Below, piece after piece: positions 14,266 through 23,469 of a stretch of 64,000 nucleotides of DNA. The notes below the pieces were generated by a model. The model was not told the DNA's origin. It searched no databases and was given only the letters and a program-made list of their open reading frames with translations. Source of the DNA: Lentisphaerota bacterium (GTDB lineage Bacteria; Verrucomicrobiota; Lentisphaeria; Victivallales; Victivallaceae); NCBI GenBank assembly GCA_017134815.1, contig CP071032.1:2476001-2540000 (forward strand). Reading direction: 5' to 3'. Numbering within the stretch: the first letter of the stretch is position 1; each line of letters begins with the position of its first letter. A program made the translations under genes and the position numbers.

Positions 14266-15111
14266 GACTCTCTGCTGGCACAGCAGAAGCTCGCATTCAA
14301 CCCCAAGGATACTACAGGGCTTCTGCTGTTAAAACTCGCAAATCACTTTATTCCAAATAACCGTTATGTTCTGCTGCTGCGGGGCAGACTAAAATTTAAA
14401 GTAAAAATTAAACCGCCTGATATAAAGGTAAACTCAAAAGATTTCCTTGCAATGCTGGATAAAGCCAGAGAGAAAATTGATGGAAACGATACCGCTTTGA
14501 ATCGTCACTTGCTGTTGGTAATCAACCAGACTGTCCGCCTGTTCAAGCCGGAAGACGAAGCTGCAATTATTACTTTGATGCAGTTTTCTGATAATGGCAT
14601 TGATATTAACCTTGAAGCATTGCTTAACCAGAAGCTTGGCCAGATAACTAACGTTGAATATGATCCCAAGGATCCGCGTTATGCTATTTCCAACTTAAAA
14701 AAAACAGTTATTGTCTCAGCTGATCGACCCTGGACGGAAACGTGGGTGAAGGTAAAGGCCGGCAAAATGATTTATGTTCAGGCGAAACATTCCTGGAGTA
14801 TGGGAAATGATCTGAAATTCCCGGTTTGTGACGGCAATGGTTATGTCGGATATGATATGCAGGAACTGACTGGAAATAATAAGAAAAGCAGCAAAAAGAA
14901 AAAAGACACCCGTCGCTTTCTAAAAAGCGCACGTGGCGGTTCTCCTGGTGGCTTGCTGGCTAAAGTAGGTAAAAAAGAGTATTTTGTCGGACGTGACGGT
15001 TCATTTAAGGCCGAAAGTGACGGAATACTATATTTTGGTCCTTACGAATGGGCGGACTACAGTGACAACGATGGCAGTCTTGAAGTGACTTTTTCAGTCA
15101 AGGATAAATAG
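14266..15111 (+). CDS. PA-IL-like secreted protein, 5'-truncated
   Basis: The reading frame is open from 14266 with coding-like sequence (FNPKDTTGLLLLKLANHFIP) before the first ATG at 14452, so the N-terminus, including any signal peptide, is missing. The C-terminal 110 residues match the PA-IL/LecA-like beta-sandwich seen in many secreted PVC proteins: WTETWVKVKAGKMIYVQAKH, then DGNGYVG, a Lys-rich insert, GGLLAKVGKKEYFVGRDGSF, and a final YSDNDGSLEV. The domain often binds carbohydrate or calcium, which is an inference here. Codon use is like the core genes to the right. It overlaps the convergent methyltransferase by 14 nt. Confidence 0.6.
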   Translation, partial: DSLLAQQKLAFNPKDTTGLLLLKLANHFIPNNRYVLLLRGRLKFKVKIKPPDIKVNSKDFLAMLDKAREKIDGNDTALNRHLLLVINQTVRLFKPEDEAAIITLMQFSDNGIDINLEALLNQKLGQITNVEYDPKDPRYAISNLKKTVIVSADRPWTETWVKVKAGKMIYVQAKHSWSMGNDLKFPVCDGNGYVGYDMQELTGNNKKSSKKKKDTRRFLKSARGGSPGGLLAKVGKKEYFVGRDGSFKAESDGILYFGPYEWADYSDNDGSLEVTFSVKDK

Positions 15112-15748
15112 CGGACTTTCTACCGACATAGGCAAAGCCGTTGGAGTTGTGCCCATTCATGGTTGTATGCTGCATTTCTTTAAGCTCTTTCTGTTCAAAT
15201 TTCTCCAGCAGAGAGCATATGTAGTTTATGTCATGGTGTCGCAACAGTCCGCCGTCCGGCAGTTTAAATATGCCGTAAGCTCCATATTCTGGCTGATATT
15301 TGCAGTAGCGTTCAATATTGCGTGGATCGTTGTTCAGCAGAAAGTCACTTAAATAGATATAGCCGCCGGGCCGCAGCAGTCTCAGCACCTCTTTAATAAG
15401 TCTATGCTGGTCCTGGGTATCAACTACTGACGTAAGCACTCCGATAACCAGTATCAGGTCAAAACTTGCGTCAGGCCAGGGAGTCAGAAAGTTATTGCAC
15501 TCAACAAATTCAGCCTGTGGTAATGCTTTGGTGGCAAGCTCCAGCATAGCCGTAGATATATCCGTACCGGCCAGCCGTTTAAACCCCAGGCCTCTAAGCT
15601 GCAGAAGCGTTCTGCCATAGCCGCAGCCATAATCCAGAATACGTGGAGATTCCGGTAAACAGGGCAGAATAAGCTCCGGCAGCAGTTTAATCGTAAACTG
15701 TTTTTTCCCGGCGAGGTTATCCCAGTACCTGCGCAGCTTATCACTCAT
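15098..15748 (-). CDS. Class I SAM-dependent methyltransferase
   Basis: The 216-residue protein has motif I ILDYGCGYGRTLLQLRGLG (SAM-binding GxGxG, residues about 35-53) and the acidic motif post I in LAGTDISTAMLELA. It then has FDLILVIGVLTSVVD (motif II) and LRLLRPGGYIYLSDFL (motif III). It is a Methyltransf_11/25-type enzyme; the substrate is unknown. It lies 23 bp downstream of the NAD synthase gene on the same strand, so the two probably share a transcript. Confidence 0.85.
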   Translation of the reverse strand: MSDKLRRYWDNLAGKKQFTIKLLPELILPCLPESPRILDYGCGYGRTLLQLRGLGFKRLAGTDISTAMLELATKALPQAEFVECNNFLTPWPDASFDLILVIGVLTSVVDTQDQHRLIKEVLRLLRPGGYIYLSDFLLNNDPRNIERYCKYQPEYGAYGIFKLPDGGLLRHHDINYICSLLEKFEQKELKEMQHTTMNGHNSNGFAYVGRKSAIYP

Positions 15749-15771
15749 TTTTAAATCCAGTTGTTTGCGTC

Positions 15772-17691
15772 CTAAATTGACTCCATCCAGATATCAGAAA
15801 CGCCGTCAGAAGGCATACGCCAGTCACCGCGTGGAGAAAGACTTATCGTTCCTACTTTCGGGCCGTCAGGAATACAACTGCGCTTGAACTGCTGCTGGAA
15901 AAAGCGCTTGATAAAGAGCCCCAGATAATGCTTGATAAACTCTTCATCATAAATTCCCTCAAAGGCGTTTTGTGCCAGAAATGAAATTTTTTCAGGAGCT
16001 GCTCCGTATTTAATCATATGGTACAGGAAGAAGTCATGCAGTTCATATGGACCGACGATTTCTTCAGTGCGCTGCACAATATCCGCGTTGGGGTCATTCG
16101 GCAGCAGTTCCGGGCTGACCGGAGTCGCGATAATATCTTCCAGGACTTCACGTAATTCTTCTTCTGAATTGTCTGCCACCCAATGGATTAGAAATCGTAT
16201 AAGGGTTTTGGGTATTGAACAGTTAACTGCATACATTGACATGTGGTCCCCGTTGTACGTAGACCAGCCAAGTGCAATTTCAGACAGATCTCCGGTTCCG
16301 ACCAGCAGGCCGTGCTGATGGTTAGCTATGTCCATCAGCAACTGAGTCCGTTCCCGGGCCTGGACATTTTCGTAGGTAATATCGTGTACTTCAGGGTCAT
16401 GGCCAATATCTTCAAAATGTTGTCTGCAGGCCGGCTTAATATTTATTTCCCTGAACTCCGCACCCATGAGTTCAATCATTTTCAAGGCATTCTGGTAAGT
16501 CCGGTCAGTGGTCCCGAAGCCGGGCATGGTTATAGCCAGGATGTCCGAATTTTTTCGACCGAGCAGCTTTAAAGTTTCAGCACATACCAGAAGGGCAAGA
16601 GTCGAATCGAGTCCGCCGGAGATACCGATAACCAGCTTTTTAGACTTGACGTGTTCCAGGCGTTTTGCCAGACCGGCCGCCTGTATGTGGAAAATCTCTT
16701 CACAGCGTTTGCTGCGTTCAGCCGGATTGCCCGGGACAAACGGATGTTGTTCGATATCAGCATATCTCAGGTTCATGCATTCCGGGACATCACTCAGCTG
16801 AACTGTATCAAAGACTTCATCATCAGAGAGTTCAAAATCCCCGATTGAGCTTTCGCTCATCCGGATTCCGCGTAAACGTTTCAGGTCGACATCGGCGCAA
16901 GTAATTCCCGTGTCACGACTGAAGCGCTTGCTTTCAGCGGTAATGTGACCGTTTTCTGCAATAATCGAATGTCCGCCGAAAACCAAATCGGTAGTTGACT
17001 CATGTACGCCTGCCGAGGTATAAATATAAGCGGCAATACAGCGGGCGCTTTGCTGGGAAACCAGCTGACGGCGGTAATCGGACTTGGCAACCAGATCATT
17101 ACTGGCCGAAAGATTGAATATTGCATTGGCGCCAGCTATGGCCTGGTGTGAACTTGGGGGAATGACTCCCCACATATCTTCGCAGATTTCAATTCCGAAT
17201 TTGAAATCCGGACCGCATTCAAATATATAGTTTGTCCCGAAAGGAATACCGGTGCCGCAGATACGGCAGTTAACCTCATCAAGTTTAATATTACGCCCGG
17301 ATTTAAACCAGCGTTTTTCATAAAATTCCCGGTAATTGGGATTGCTGGTTTTGGGGACAATACCGCGTATCTTTCCTCCCTGCAGCACAAAGGCGCAATT
17401 ATACAGTCCATTGCCATGCACCAGCGGAGCACCGACGATTATCACCATTTGTGAAAATTCAAATTTCCGCGCCACACAGTTTACACCGGCCAGCGCAGCT
17501 TTGAGCAAGGCATCCTGATGAAAAAGATCTGCGCAGGAATAACCGGTAATACATAACTCCGGGAAAACGACAGCAGAGACCCCATTGTCGCGGCACTCTT
17601 CCGCCGCTTCGATGATTTTCGCAATATTAAATGCCACGTCCCCGACACGGACTTCGGGGGATGCCGCAGCAAGGCGATAAAAACCGTACAT
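15772..17691 (-). CDS. nadE: NAD(+) synthase, glutamine-hydrolysing
   Basis: The 639-residue protein converts deamido-NAD to NAD using glutamine. The N-terminal half is a nitrilase-type glutaminase: Glu in VVFPELCITGYSC (about 47), Lys in GIVPKTSNPNYREF, and nucleophile Cys in FGIEICEDMWG (about 175). The C-terminal half is the ATP pyrophosphatase synthetase with the P-loop LVIGISGGLDSTLALL (SGGxDS) and a VGTGDLSEIALGWSTY segment. Length and order match the two-domain NadE of most bacteria. A cytoplasmic role in the last step of NAD biosynthesis is secure. Confidence 0.96.
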   Translation of the reverse strand: MYGFYRLAAASPEVRVGDVAFNIAKIIEAAEECRDNGVSAVVFPELCITGYSCADLFHQDALLKAALAGVNCVARKFEFSQMVIIVGAPLVHGNGLYNCAFVLQGGKIRGIVPKTSNPNYREFYEKRWFKSGRNIKLDEVNCRICGTGIPFGTNYIFECGPDFKFGIEICEDMWGVIPPSSHQAIAGANAIFNLSASNDLVAKSDYRRQLVSQQSARCIAAYIYTSAGVHESTTDLVFGGHSIIAENGHITAESKRFSRDTGITCADVDLKRLRGIRMSESSIGDFELSDDEVFDTVQLSDVPECMNLRYADIEQHPFVPGNPAERSKRCEEIFHIQAAGLAKRLEHVKSKKLVIGISGGLDSTLALLVCAETLKLLGRKNSDILAITMPGFGTTDRTYQNALKMIELMGAEFREINIKPACRQHFEDIGHDPEVHDITYENVQARERTQLLMDIANHQHGLLVGTGDLSEIALGWSTYNGDHMSMYAVNCSIPKTLIRFLIHWVADNSEEELREVLEDIIATPVSPELLPNDPNADIVQRTEEIVGPYELHDFFLYHMIKYGAAPEKISFLAQNAFEGIYDEEFIKHYLGLFIKRFFQQQFKRSCIPDGPKVGTISLSPRGDWRMPSDGVSDIWMESI

Positions 17692-17856
17692 ATCCTACCT
17701 CTCAGTTATAAGCCTCGCATTTGTACATTACTCTTTTGAAAACAATGGCTTGTACTTAAAATATATTATTTATGCAACAGTGCAAATAATTAGTGATTAT
17801 TGTATTTGCGGGTAATGTACCATGCTTATACGGTTTTCGCCAGTTAGATATTATTT

Positions 17857-20481
17857 CTAAGCTTCCGGACCGGAGGTTACAAATACTCCGCTGGTCTGAT
17901 GGAAATACTTTTTCAGCACACTGTTAACCTGTTTGAGAGTCAGCTGCTTGAAAGTTTCCGTGTTTTTAAAAGGTACCATAAAGCCGTTGCCGTAATACTC
18001 TGAAAGCAGTGAATTGTTTAGAAGAGCATCACTGCGTTCCAGCATTCCAGAACAGGTAAAAAGGCAACCGGCGAGGGCAGCGTCAAATTCGTCCTGGTCC
18101 AGTCCGTCGCGTCCCAGACGATCGCATTCGGCCTTAAGCATTTTTCTAACTTCAGGAGCAGCCTCAGGAGTGGTGGCGGCATAGAAGCCAACCAGCCCGC
18201 GCTGAAAACCTCGGGTAAAGACTGTCCCGGTACTGTATGCCAGCCCGCTGTCCTCACGGATGTTTTTGAAAAGCTTGGATGATAAACCGTTAAGTGCATG
18301 TTGCAGAACATCCATAACATAGCGGTCTTCACTCAGATTGCTGCATCCTGGAACTCCGTATACTATCATTGACTGCTCTCGGGGCAGGGTAATTTCTTCA
18401 TAAATATCAGTCTTGGGGAAGACCGGCTCCGGCGGTATTTTAATTTGGCAGACTGAGTTCCAGTTCAAAGCCTTGTCAATTCTGTTGCAGGCGGTAAGCG
18501 CATCTGTTTCACTGATGGCACCGCCGACAGCGATAATACTGTGCTCTGCACCCATTATGCTGTGCATGAATTCGTGCAGGTCTTCGACCTTGATATTGCT
18601 TATTGATTCAATTGTCCCGACCCTGGGCAGGGAGTAAGGATGGCTGCCGTAAAGTTTTTTCTGCATCAAATCCTGAGCGGCAGCAGATGGATTCTGCGCA
18701 CGGCTTTTCAAGGACTCAATTGCGTTGGCCTGTTCGCGTTCAAACTGCTTCATGGGAAAAGCCGGCTCGGTCAGCATCGAAATTAATAAGTCCAAAGCTT
18801 CCGGCAGGCACTCCGGCATACAGTTCATTCTTACCTGCAATGAGTTGGAACCACCCATGACGCTGAGTTCAATCGCATTGGCATCAAGCAGAGCGTTGAA
18901 TTTGCCTTCAGGGTATTTCAAGGTTCCGGTTCCAAGCAACGCTGCCAGCATACGGGTTATGCCGGCATTCTGCGCTGTTTCATAAATAGTTCCTCCCGGC
19001 AGTCCGATGCAGATATCTACCAGCGGCAACCGGTTGTCATGCAAAGTAAGCGCCCGGGCGCCTGATCTCAAATGATGCTTGCCGGGAAGGTGCTCAAAAA
19101 CTGATTTTGCCGCTGCCTTTGTATTGCTTTTTTGGGGAGGCGGGGTCTGCCTGACAACTGAAAGCTTTTCCTCGCTGAAGTACTTGCTGGCAACTCTCAC
19201 GATATCCTCCATAGAAACTTCGCTGAGCAGCTTTAAGTAGCGGTCAGCCATTTCAGGGCAGCCGTAGGAAAGCACAGACTGTCCAATAATTCCGGCAATT
19301 CCCTGATTGGTGCGCAGCGAACGGATATATTCCGTAGTCTGCTGCCTTTTTTCACGCTGCAGCTCAGCGGTTTCAACTCCAAACTTACGCAAGTTGGCAA
19401 TTTCTTTGAACAGCGCCTTTTCCAGTTGCGGCATTTTTTCAGGAACAGCTGCCGCCATAATAGTTGATACCCCTTCAAAGTTCGGGGTGAAGTTGAAAGT
19501 TCCTACACTCAAGGCAAGTTCTTTTTCATTGCGCAGTGATTTTACCAGCCTGGCACTTTTACTCTGGCCTAGAATTCCGCATATCAGATCCAGGGCGGGA
19601 ATATCACGATGTGTGACAGGAGGAATGCGCCCGGCAATGGCAATCCTGGCCAGCGGGTCTTCAAAGTGGCAGTCACGCTGCCGCATGGCAATCTGCCACG
19701 GCTCTGTAGCCAGAACCGGCTCGTGAATATTGCCGTGTCCCCACTTTCCAAGCAGTCTTTCCAGCTCCTCAAAAACGAACTCAGGTTTGATATCGCCTGA
19801 AATTACGAAAAAGATGCGTTCCGGAGAATAACGTTGCAAGTAATAGTCATTCATTAATTTTCGGCTGACACTTTCAATCTTATCGTGATAGCCGATAATC
19901 GGGTGCCGGATTGGGTGTTTCAGGAATACGGTTTTCCATAATTCTTCTCCAAGCATACGCTCTGGTCGATCAAGCCCCAAATCACGCTCACGCAGAATAA
20001 CCTGTTTTTCAGAAACAAATTTTTCTTCTGGAAACTGAGGGGCACTGATCATTTTCGCCAGAATATCCAGACCGACCGCAGTATGCTCAGAAGGCAGCTC
20101 CAGGTGGTATACGGTATTGCCGAAGGAAGTATACGCGTTAACATCACCGCCAAGCCGGTTTACAGTATCGGCAGCCTCCTGCCCGGGATAGCCTTCGCAG
20201 CCCTGAAACAGCATGTGCTCAAGAAAATGTGACAGACCGCAGCCCAGGTATTTGCCTTCATGTACGCTGCCGGTTTCAACCCAGCTTTGCAGCGAGACCA
20301 CCGGAGCGTCAGTTTTTCGATTTACGTAAATGCGCAGCCCGTTATCGAGAGTAAAACTGCTGATACGGGAAAAATGACCAGTGGTGAAACTGCTTAAATT
20401 CAAGTCAGTCAATGGTTGGAACCTTTTTGTTAAGCGGCTTATCTTTACTGTCCGCGATTTCTGCTGCAGCGAACAAGTCAT
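17857..20481 (-). CDS. M16 (insulinase/pitrilysin) family zinc peptidase
   Basis: The protein of up to 874 residues has two M16 repeats. The N-terminal half carries the inverted zinc motif HFLEH (residues 85-89 of the long frame) with the downstream Glu in the VILRERD helix. The C-terminal half is a catalytically inactive M16 copy (LPLVDICIGLPGGT...). It probably degrades peptides; periplasmic or cytoplasmic location is unclear because there is no obvious signal peptide. The ATG at 20481 would overlap the upstream gene by 77 nt. A TTG at 20412 overlapping that gene's stop, with AAGG upstream, is a plausible real start (851 residues). Confidence 0.9.
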   Translation of the reverse strand: MTCSLQQKSRTVKISRLTKRFQPLTDLNLSSFTTGHFSRISSFTLDNGLRIYVNRKTDAPVVSLQSWVETGSVHEGKYLGCGLSHFLEHMLFQGCEGYPGQEAADTVNRLGGDVNAYTSFGNTVYHLELPSEHTAVGLDILAKMISAPQFPEEKFVSEKQVILRERDLGLDRPERMLGEELWKTVFLKHPIRHPIIGYHDKIESVSRKLMNDYYLQRYSPERIFFVISGDIKPEFVFEELERLLGKWGHGNIHEPVLATEPWQIAMRQRDCHFEDPLARIAIAGRIPPVTHRDIPALDLICGILGQSKSARLVKSLRNEKELALSVGTFNFTPNFEGVSTIMAAAVPEKMPQLEKALFKEIANLRKFGVETAELQREKRQQTTEYIRSLRTNQGIAGIIGQSVLSYGCPEMADRYLKLLSEVSMEDIVRVASKYFSEEKLSVVRQTPPPQKSNTKAAAKSVFEHLPGKHHLRSGARALTLHDNRLPLVDICIGLPGGTIYETAQNAGITRMLAALLGTGTLKYPEGKFNALLDANAIELSVMGGSNSLQVRMNCMPECLPEALDLLISMLTEPAFPMKQFEREQANAIESLKSRAQNPSAAAQDLMQKKLYGSHPYSLPRVGTIESISNIKVEDLHEFMHSIMGAEHSIIAVGGAISETDALTACNRIDKALNWNSVCQIKIPPEPVFPKTDIYEEITLPREQSMIVYGVPGCSNLSEDRYVMDVLQHALNGLSSKLFKNIREDSGLAYSTGTVFTRGFQRGLVGFYAATTPEAAPEVRKMLKAECDRLGRDGLDQDEFDAALAGCLFTCSGMLERSDALLNNSLLSEYYGNGFMVPFKNTETFKQLTLKQVNSVLKKYFHQTSGVFVTSGPEA

Positions 20482-20806
20482 AGTCTACCGAGAAATCATC
20501 TCTGGAGTCGTCTTCACTGGCGGAAAGGGCCTGCTCGGCAATAAGTTCATAGACAATGGTGCCGATGTCTGAAGCTTTATAAATTCCCCAGCCTTGAAGA
20601 ATATCTTTATAGAAAGGTCCGAACTCTTTCAATGCGTATGTGGATATCCCCTTGAGCAGCTCAAGGGCGTTAACATGCCTGGTTTGCGCCAGCTTTGCTG
20701 TAGTATAAGTGACTGATGCGCTCACAAAAAAATAAGCTTCCCGATGGTACCTTGTTTCACGCTTCAGTATTTGGTTTATTTTATAATTAAGATCATTCTT
20801 ATGCAT
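20405..20806 (-). CDS. Minf_1886-like conserved protein of the PVC group
   Basis: The 133-residue protein shows the family pattern: YHREAYFFVSASVTYTTAKL, then RHVNALELLKGISTYALKEF, then GPFYKDILQGWGIYKASDIG and TIVYELIAEQAL. It has an acidic aromatic end (DDFSVDYDLFAAAE) plus a short unique tail. The family is found mainly in Planctomycetes, Verrucomicrobia and Lentisphaerota and has no known function, which makes it a useful taxonomic marker. It appears translationally coupled to the M16 peptidase gene downstream. Confidence 0.85.
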   Translation of the reverse strand: MHKNDLNYKINQILKRETRYHREAYFFVSASVTYTTAKLAQTRHVNALELLKGISTYALKEFGPFYKDILQGWGIYKASDIGTIVYELIAEQALSASEDDSRDDFSVDYDLFAAAEIADSKDKPLNKKVPTID

Positions 20807-20959
20807 GATTCACTCAGATTTAAAGCACGAATGCTTACTTCCCAATTTGTATTGCGTCCAGCCTTTGAACTGTCCCGGTTTTTCGGTTGTTAAATAATTC
20901 CTTAAAAAAAAACACCAGGATAAAAAATGCTGAGTTTTATCTGTAACAGACATTGTGAG

Positions 20960-21631
20960 CTATGATAAATGTTCACGACTTTTCTGTAATTTTACAGAAA
21001 ATACTGCCAGCCCGCTGGAAAGGTTTTCGTTATGACACACTACTTCAGGCGGGACTTTGAGCTTGATCATGGAAAAATTCCAGATTCCCCAGATACCTGC
21101 TTCAACTAAAATATCTGCAACTTCCTGAGCAGCCTGCCAGGGGACTGTGACTATAGCAACTTTCACCCCCATTCGTTTAACCAGTTCCTTAAGTTTGGAA
21201 AGGTGAAAAATCTTTTTGCCGTGTATAGTTGTTCCAACCCGGCTCGGGTCAATATCAAAGCCGGCAATAATTTTTAATCCATTTTCCTCAAAAGGCTTGT
21301 GCCCTAAAAGTGCAGAGCCCAGAGCTCCGGCACCTACTAAAAATGCTTCATCGGTTTTATTCCAGCCGAGAAAGTTCTCAATGGCTTCTATCAGGTCTTT
21401 GAGGCAATAGCCCATTCTCGGCTTGCCCGGGATTCCCATCAACACCAGATCCTTACGAACAAGAATTGGTTTAAAGTCCAGTTCATTTATAAGGGAGGTT
21501 GTTGAGACAAACTCGTGTCCCTCATCTTCGAGGCGCTTGAGTATGTGCAGGTAGGTAGGCAAGCGCTTAATTGTAGGTAAGCGCAGAATTTTCATATTGC
21601 TGCCGTTAGCCTGTTCTTTGTCACCATTCAT
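20960..21631 (-). CDS. rex: Redox-sensing transcriptional repressor Rex
   Basis: The 223-residue protein has an N-terminal winged-helix domain (LPTYLHILKRLEDEGHEFVS, then ILVRKDLVLMG) and a Rossmann NAD(H)-binding domain (AFLVGAGALGSALLGH, then IIAGFDIDPSRVG). It ends with the IWNFSMIKLKVPPEV swapped-helix region. Rex senses the NADH/NAD ratio and represses fermentation and respiration genes. The start may be Met13 (MKILRLPTIKR) rather than the first ATG. No clean TTGTGAA-N4-TTCACAA Rex box was found around it. The 390-bp region 21632-22020 upstream is otherwise gene-free. Confidence 0.93.
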   Translation of the reverse strand: MNGDKEQANGSNMKILRLPTIKRLPTYLHILKRLEDEGHEFVSTTSLINELDFKPILVRKDLVLMGIPGKPRMGYCLKDLIEAIENFLGWNKTDEAFLVGAGALGSALLGHKPFEENGLKIIAGFDIDPSRVGTTIHGKKIFHLSKLKELVKRMGVKVAIVTVPWQAAQEVADILVEAGIWGIWNFSMIKLKVPPEVVCHNENLSSGLAVFSVKLQKSREHLS

Positions 21632-22020
21632 ATTAATCTTGTATGGGTTTGGTATTTGTGTATCTTACCGGTTTATAAGCTTTTTCAATCCAGAGGATAC
21701 CGAAAAACGACCTGTGAAACCGCAAAATAAAAGCGTTTCAGCTGTTTCAGCATTTCCCTTCACTCTAATAATATTCGCTTAAACCGGTTATTCAAGCTGC
21801 ATTGATTAACAATTCCTTAAAAACTATATGTGAATATTACAGCAAATAGTTTATAGCAGGCTATTATCGTTGCAGAATTATTGTTTTGGAGTATTGTAAT
21901 CTTTGGAGAAGATTTTTATTATAGACATGATCAAGTAAATTGTGTAACAGATTTCAAAATTGACCACGACCTTGCCGGTTGTGACTGCATTGAAAGTATC
22001 TGTGAGTCAAGGAGGTTACT

Positions 22021-23385
22021 ATGTTGGATTGCACATCTGCCCCAAAAGCTGTTTTTCTTGGATTCGGCAGTGCCACTTTACCTGGGGAGTACATTGACAA
22101 ACGCTGTCGGGCTGCAGCCGAAGCGATAGACGCTGCCGGAGTCGAACTTATTTTTATGCCGCCGGTTTCAGAAGTGAAAAACGACGCGCAGATAGAAATA
22201 GTTATGAAGTCACTTGAGAGCAAAGATTATGATTGTGTAATTGCCTGTATTTCCAGCTGGATGCCGCGCTGGGCTATGATGAATATGTTCAGGCGGTTCA
22301 AATCAACTCCGATCCTGCTTCTTGGGTTAAGCGGTGATCAGACCGAAGGCTATTATGTTTCTTCAGGAGCCCAGGCGGTTGCCGCTGATTTAAACCAGGT
22401 AATGCGTGATGCCGGTTTCCGCTTCCTCTACCTGGCGGGCAGGCGCGGTCGCAAGCTGCCGACGGCTGATATTTATGATTTCTGTGTGGCCGCCAAGGCT
22501 GTGAAGCAGCTGAAGAAAACAAGAATCGGTATGGCCGGTTTTCGGGACATGCGGCTTTACGGCAGGAACCAGACTATTCCAGTTAACGATAAAATAGGGG
22601 TTGAGATTGAATACTTTGACATTGAGGATTTGAAAAAGTCCAATCGCAAACTCGCCCCGTCTGAAGTCAAGAAGCTGGTGGAGGAGCTGCCCAGGCGCTG
22701 GCACTTTAAAAATACTCCATGCCCGGAAACTCTGGAAAAAGTAGTCAAGACTTACTTCGCAATAAGGAATAAGGTTGAGAAGTGCGGTTTCGATGGCTTC
22801 TCATTTGTGAACAATGACAGCATAAAAAAGCACATGGGCTACGCTCCTGCCGGAGCTCTTACGCTGCTGCATGATGAGAAGAAAATATCCACGATTCCAG
22901 AAAATGATGTACTTGGAGCCACTACCCAGGCTATGGTACGCCTGCTGACTGGTCAGGTCGGAGCTTATTTTGAGATATATGATTTCCTGGAAAACGGCAT
23001 TATGCTGGCGGTTCCGGACTATGTGCCCAGCGAGGTTGTTGAAGGCCGTGTGACTGTTATTGATAATTCGGTTGACGGTGTCGGGGAAGGCATTATCAAT
23101 GTGTCAAAAGTCAAAAACGGCCCGGCAACCTTATGTCGACTGGGGTGTTGCGGCGGTGAGCTTAAAATGCACATTTCCACTGGAGATGCAGAGCGTCCTG
23201 TACGCTGGCATGAGGTTGGCTGGCCGCCTCCGGCACCGCAAATGCCGTCACTTGATTTTATCCTTTCGGAGAATACTGACGAGTTTGTACAGAATGTTGC
23301 CGGAATGCATTATATAATTGCTTATGGTGATCATCGCAGAAAGATAGAATTTCTTTGCAGACTGCTGGATATTGACTGCAGTTAG
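22021..23385 (+). CDS. L-fucose/L-arabinose isomerase family protein
   Basis: The 454-residue protein has an N-terminal Rossmann-like region (AVFLGFGSATLPGEYIDKRC, DYDCVIACISSWMPRWAMM, PILLLGLSGDQTEGYYVSSG) and a mid-domain FDGFSFVNNDSIKKHMGYAP with acidic and amide residues. It ends with YHIAYGDH-like metal-site residues (MHYIIAYGDHRRKIEFL). This is the general architecture of the fucose-isomerase-like superfamily, which interconverts aldoses and ketoses; the exact sugar is not predictable. A perfect AAGGAGG ribosome binding site at 22009-22015 fixes the start. It is a single-gene unit convergent with gcvPB. Confidence 0.8.
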   Translation: MLDCTSAPKAVFLGFGSATLPGEYIDKRCRAAAEAIDAAGVELIFMPPVSEVKNDAQIEIVMKSLESKDYDCVIACISSWMPRWAMMNMFRRFKSTPILLLGLSGDQTEGYYVSSGAQAVAADLNQVMRDAGFRFLYLAGRRGRKLPTADIYDFCVAAKAVKQLKKTRIGMAGFRDMRLYGRNQTIPVNDKIGVEIEYFDIEDLKKSNRKLAPSEVKKLVEELPRRWHFKNTPCPETLEKVVKTYFAIRNKVEKCGFDGFSFVNNDSIKKHMGYAPAGALTLLHDEKKISTIPENDVLGATTQAMVRLLTGQVGAYFEIYDFLENGIMLAVPDYVPSEVVEGRVTVIDNSVDGVGEGIINVSKVKNGPATLCRLGCCGGELKMHISTGDAERPVRWHEVGWPPPAPQMPSLDFILSENTDEFVQNVAGMHYIIAYGDHRRKIEFLCRLLDIDCS

Positions 23386-23392
23386 TTTTGCG

Positions 23393-23424
23393 AAAAAAAA
23401 CTCCGCCGGCAAAAACCGGCGGAG
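23393..23424 (-). terminator. Terminator of the glycine cleavage operon
   Basis: CTCCGCCGG (23401-23409) pairs with CCGGCGGAG (23416-23424). On the minus strand the stem is followed by eight T residues, so it terminates the gcv genes. On the plus strand it could also slow transcription from the isomerase-like gene. Confidence 0.85.
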
Positions 23425-23469
23425 TTAAGCGTCAGAGTAAATATTGAAGAGATTGCGTGACTCCTGTAT

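Noticed and set aside
21632-22020. Rex operator in the rex upstream region
   Set aside because: Only a half-site-like TGTGAATATTACAG is seen; it does not match the full inverted repeat.
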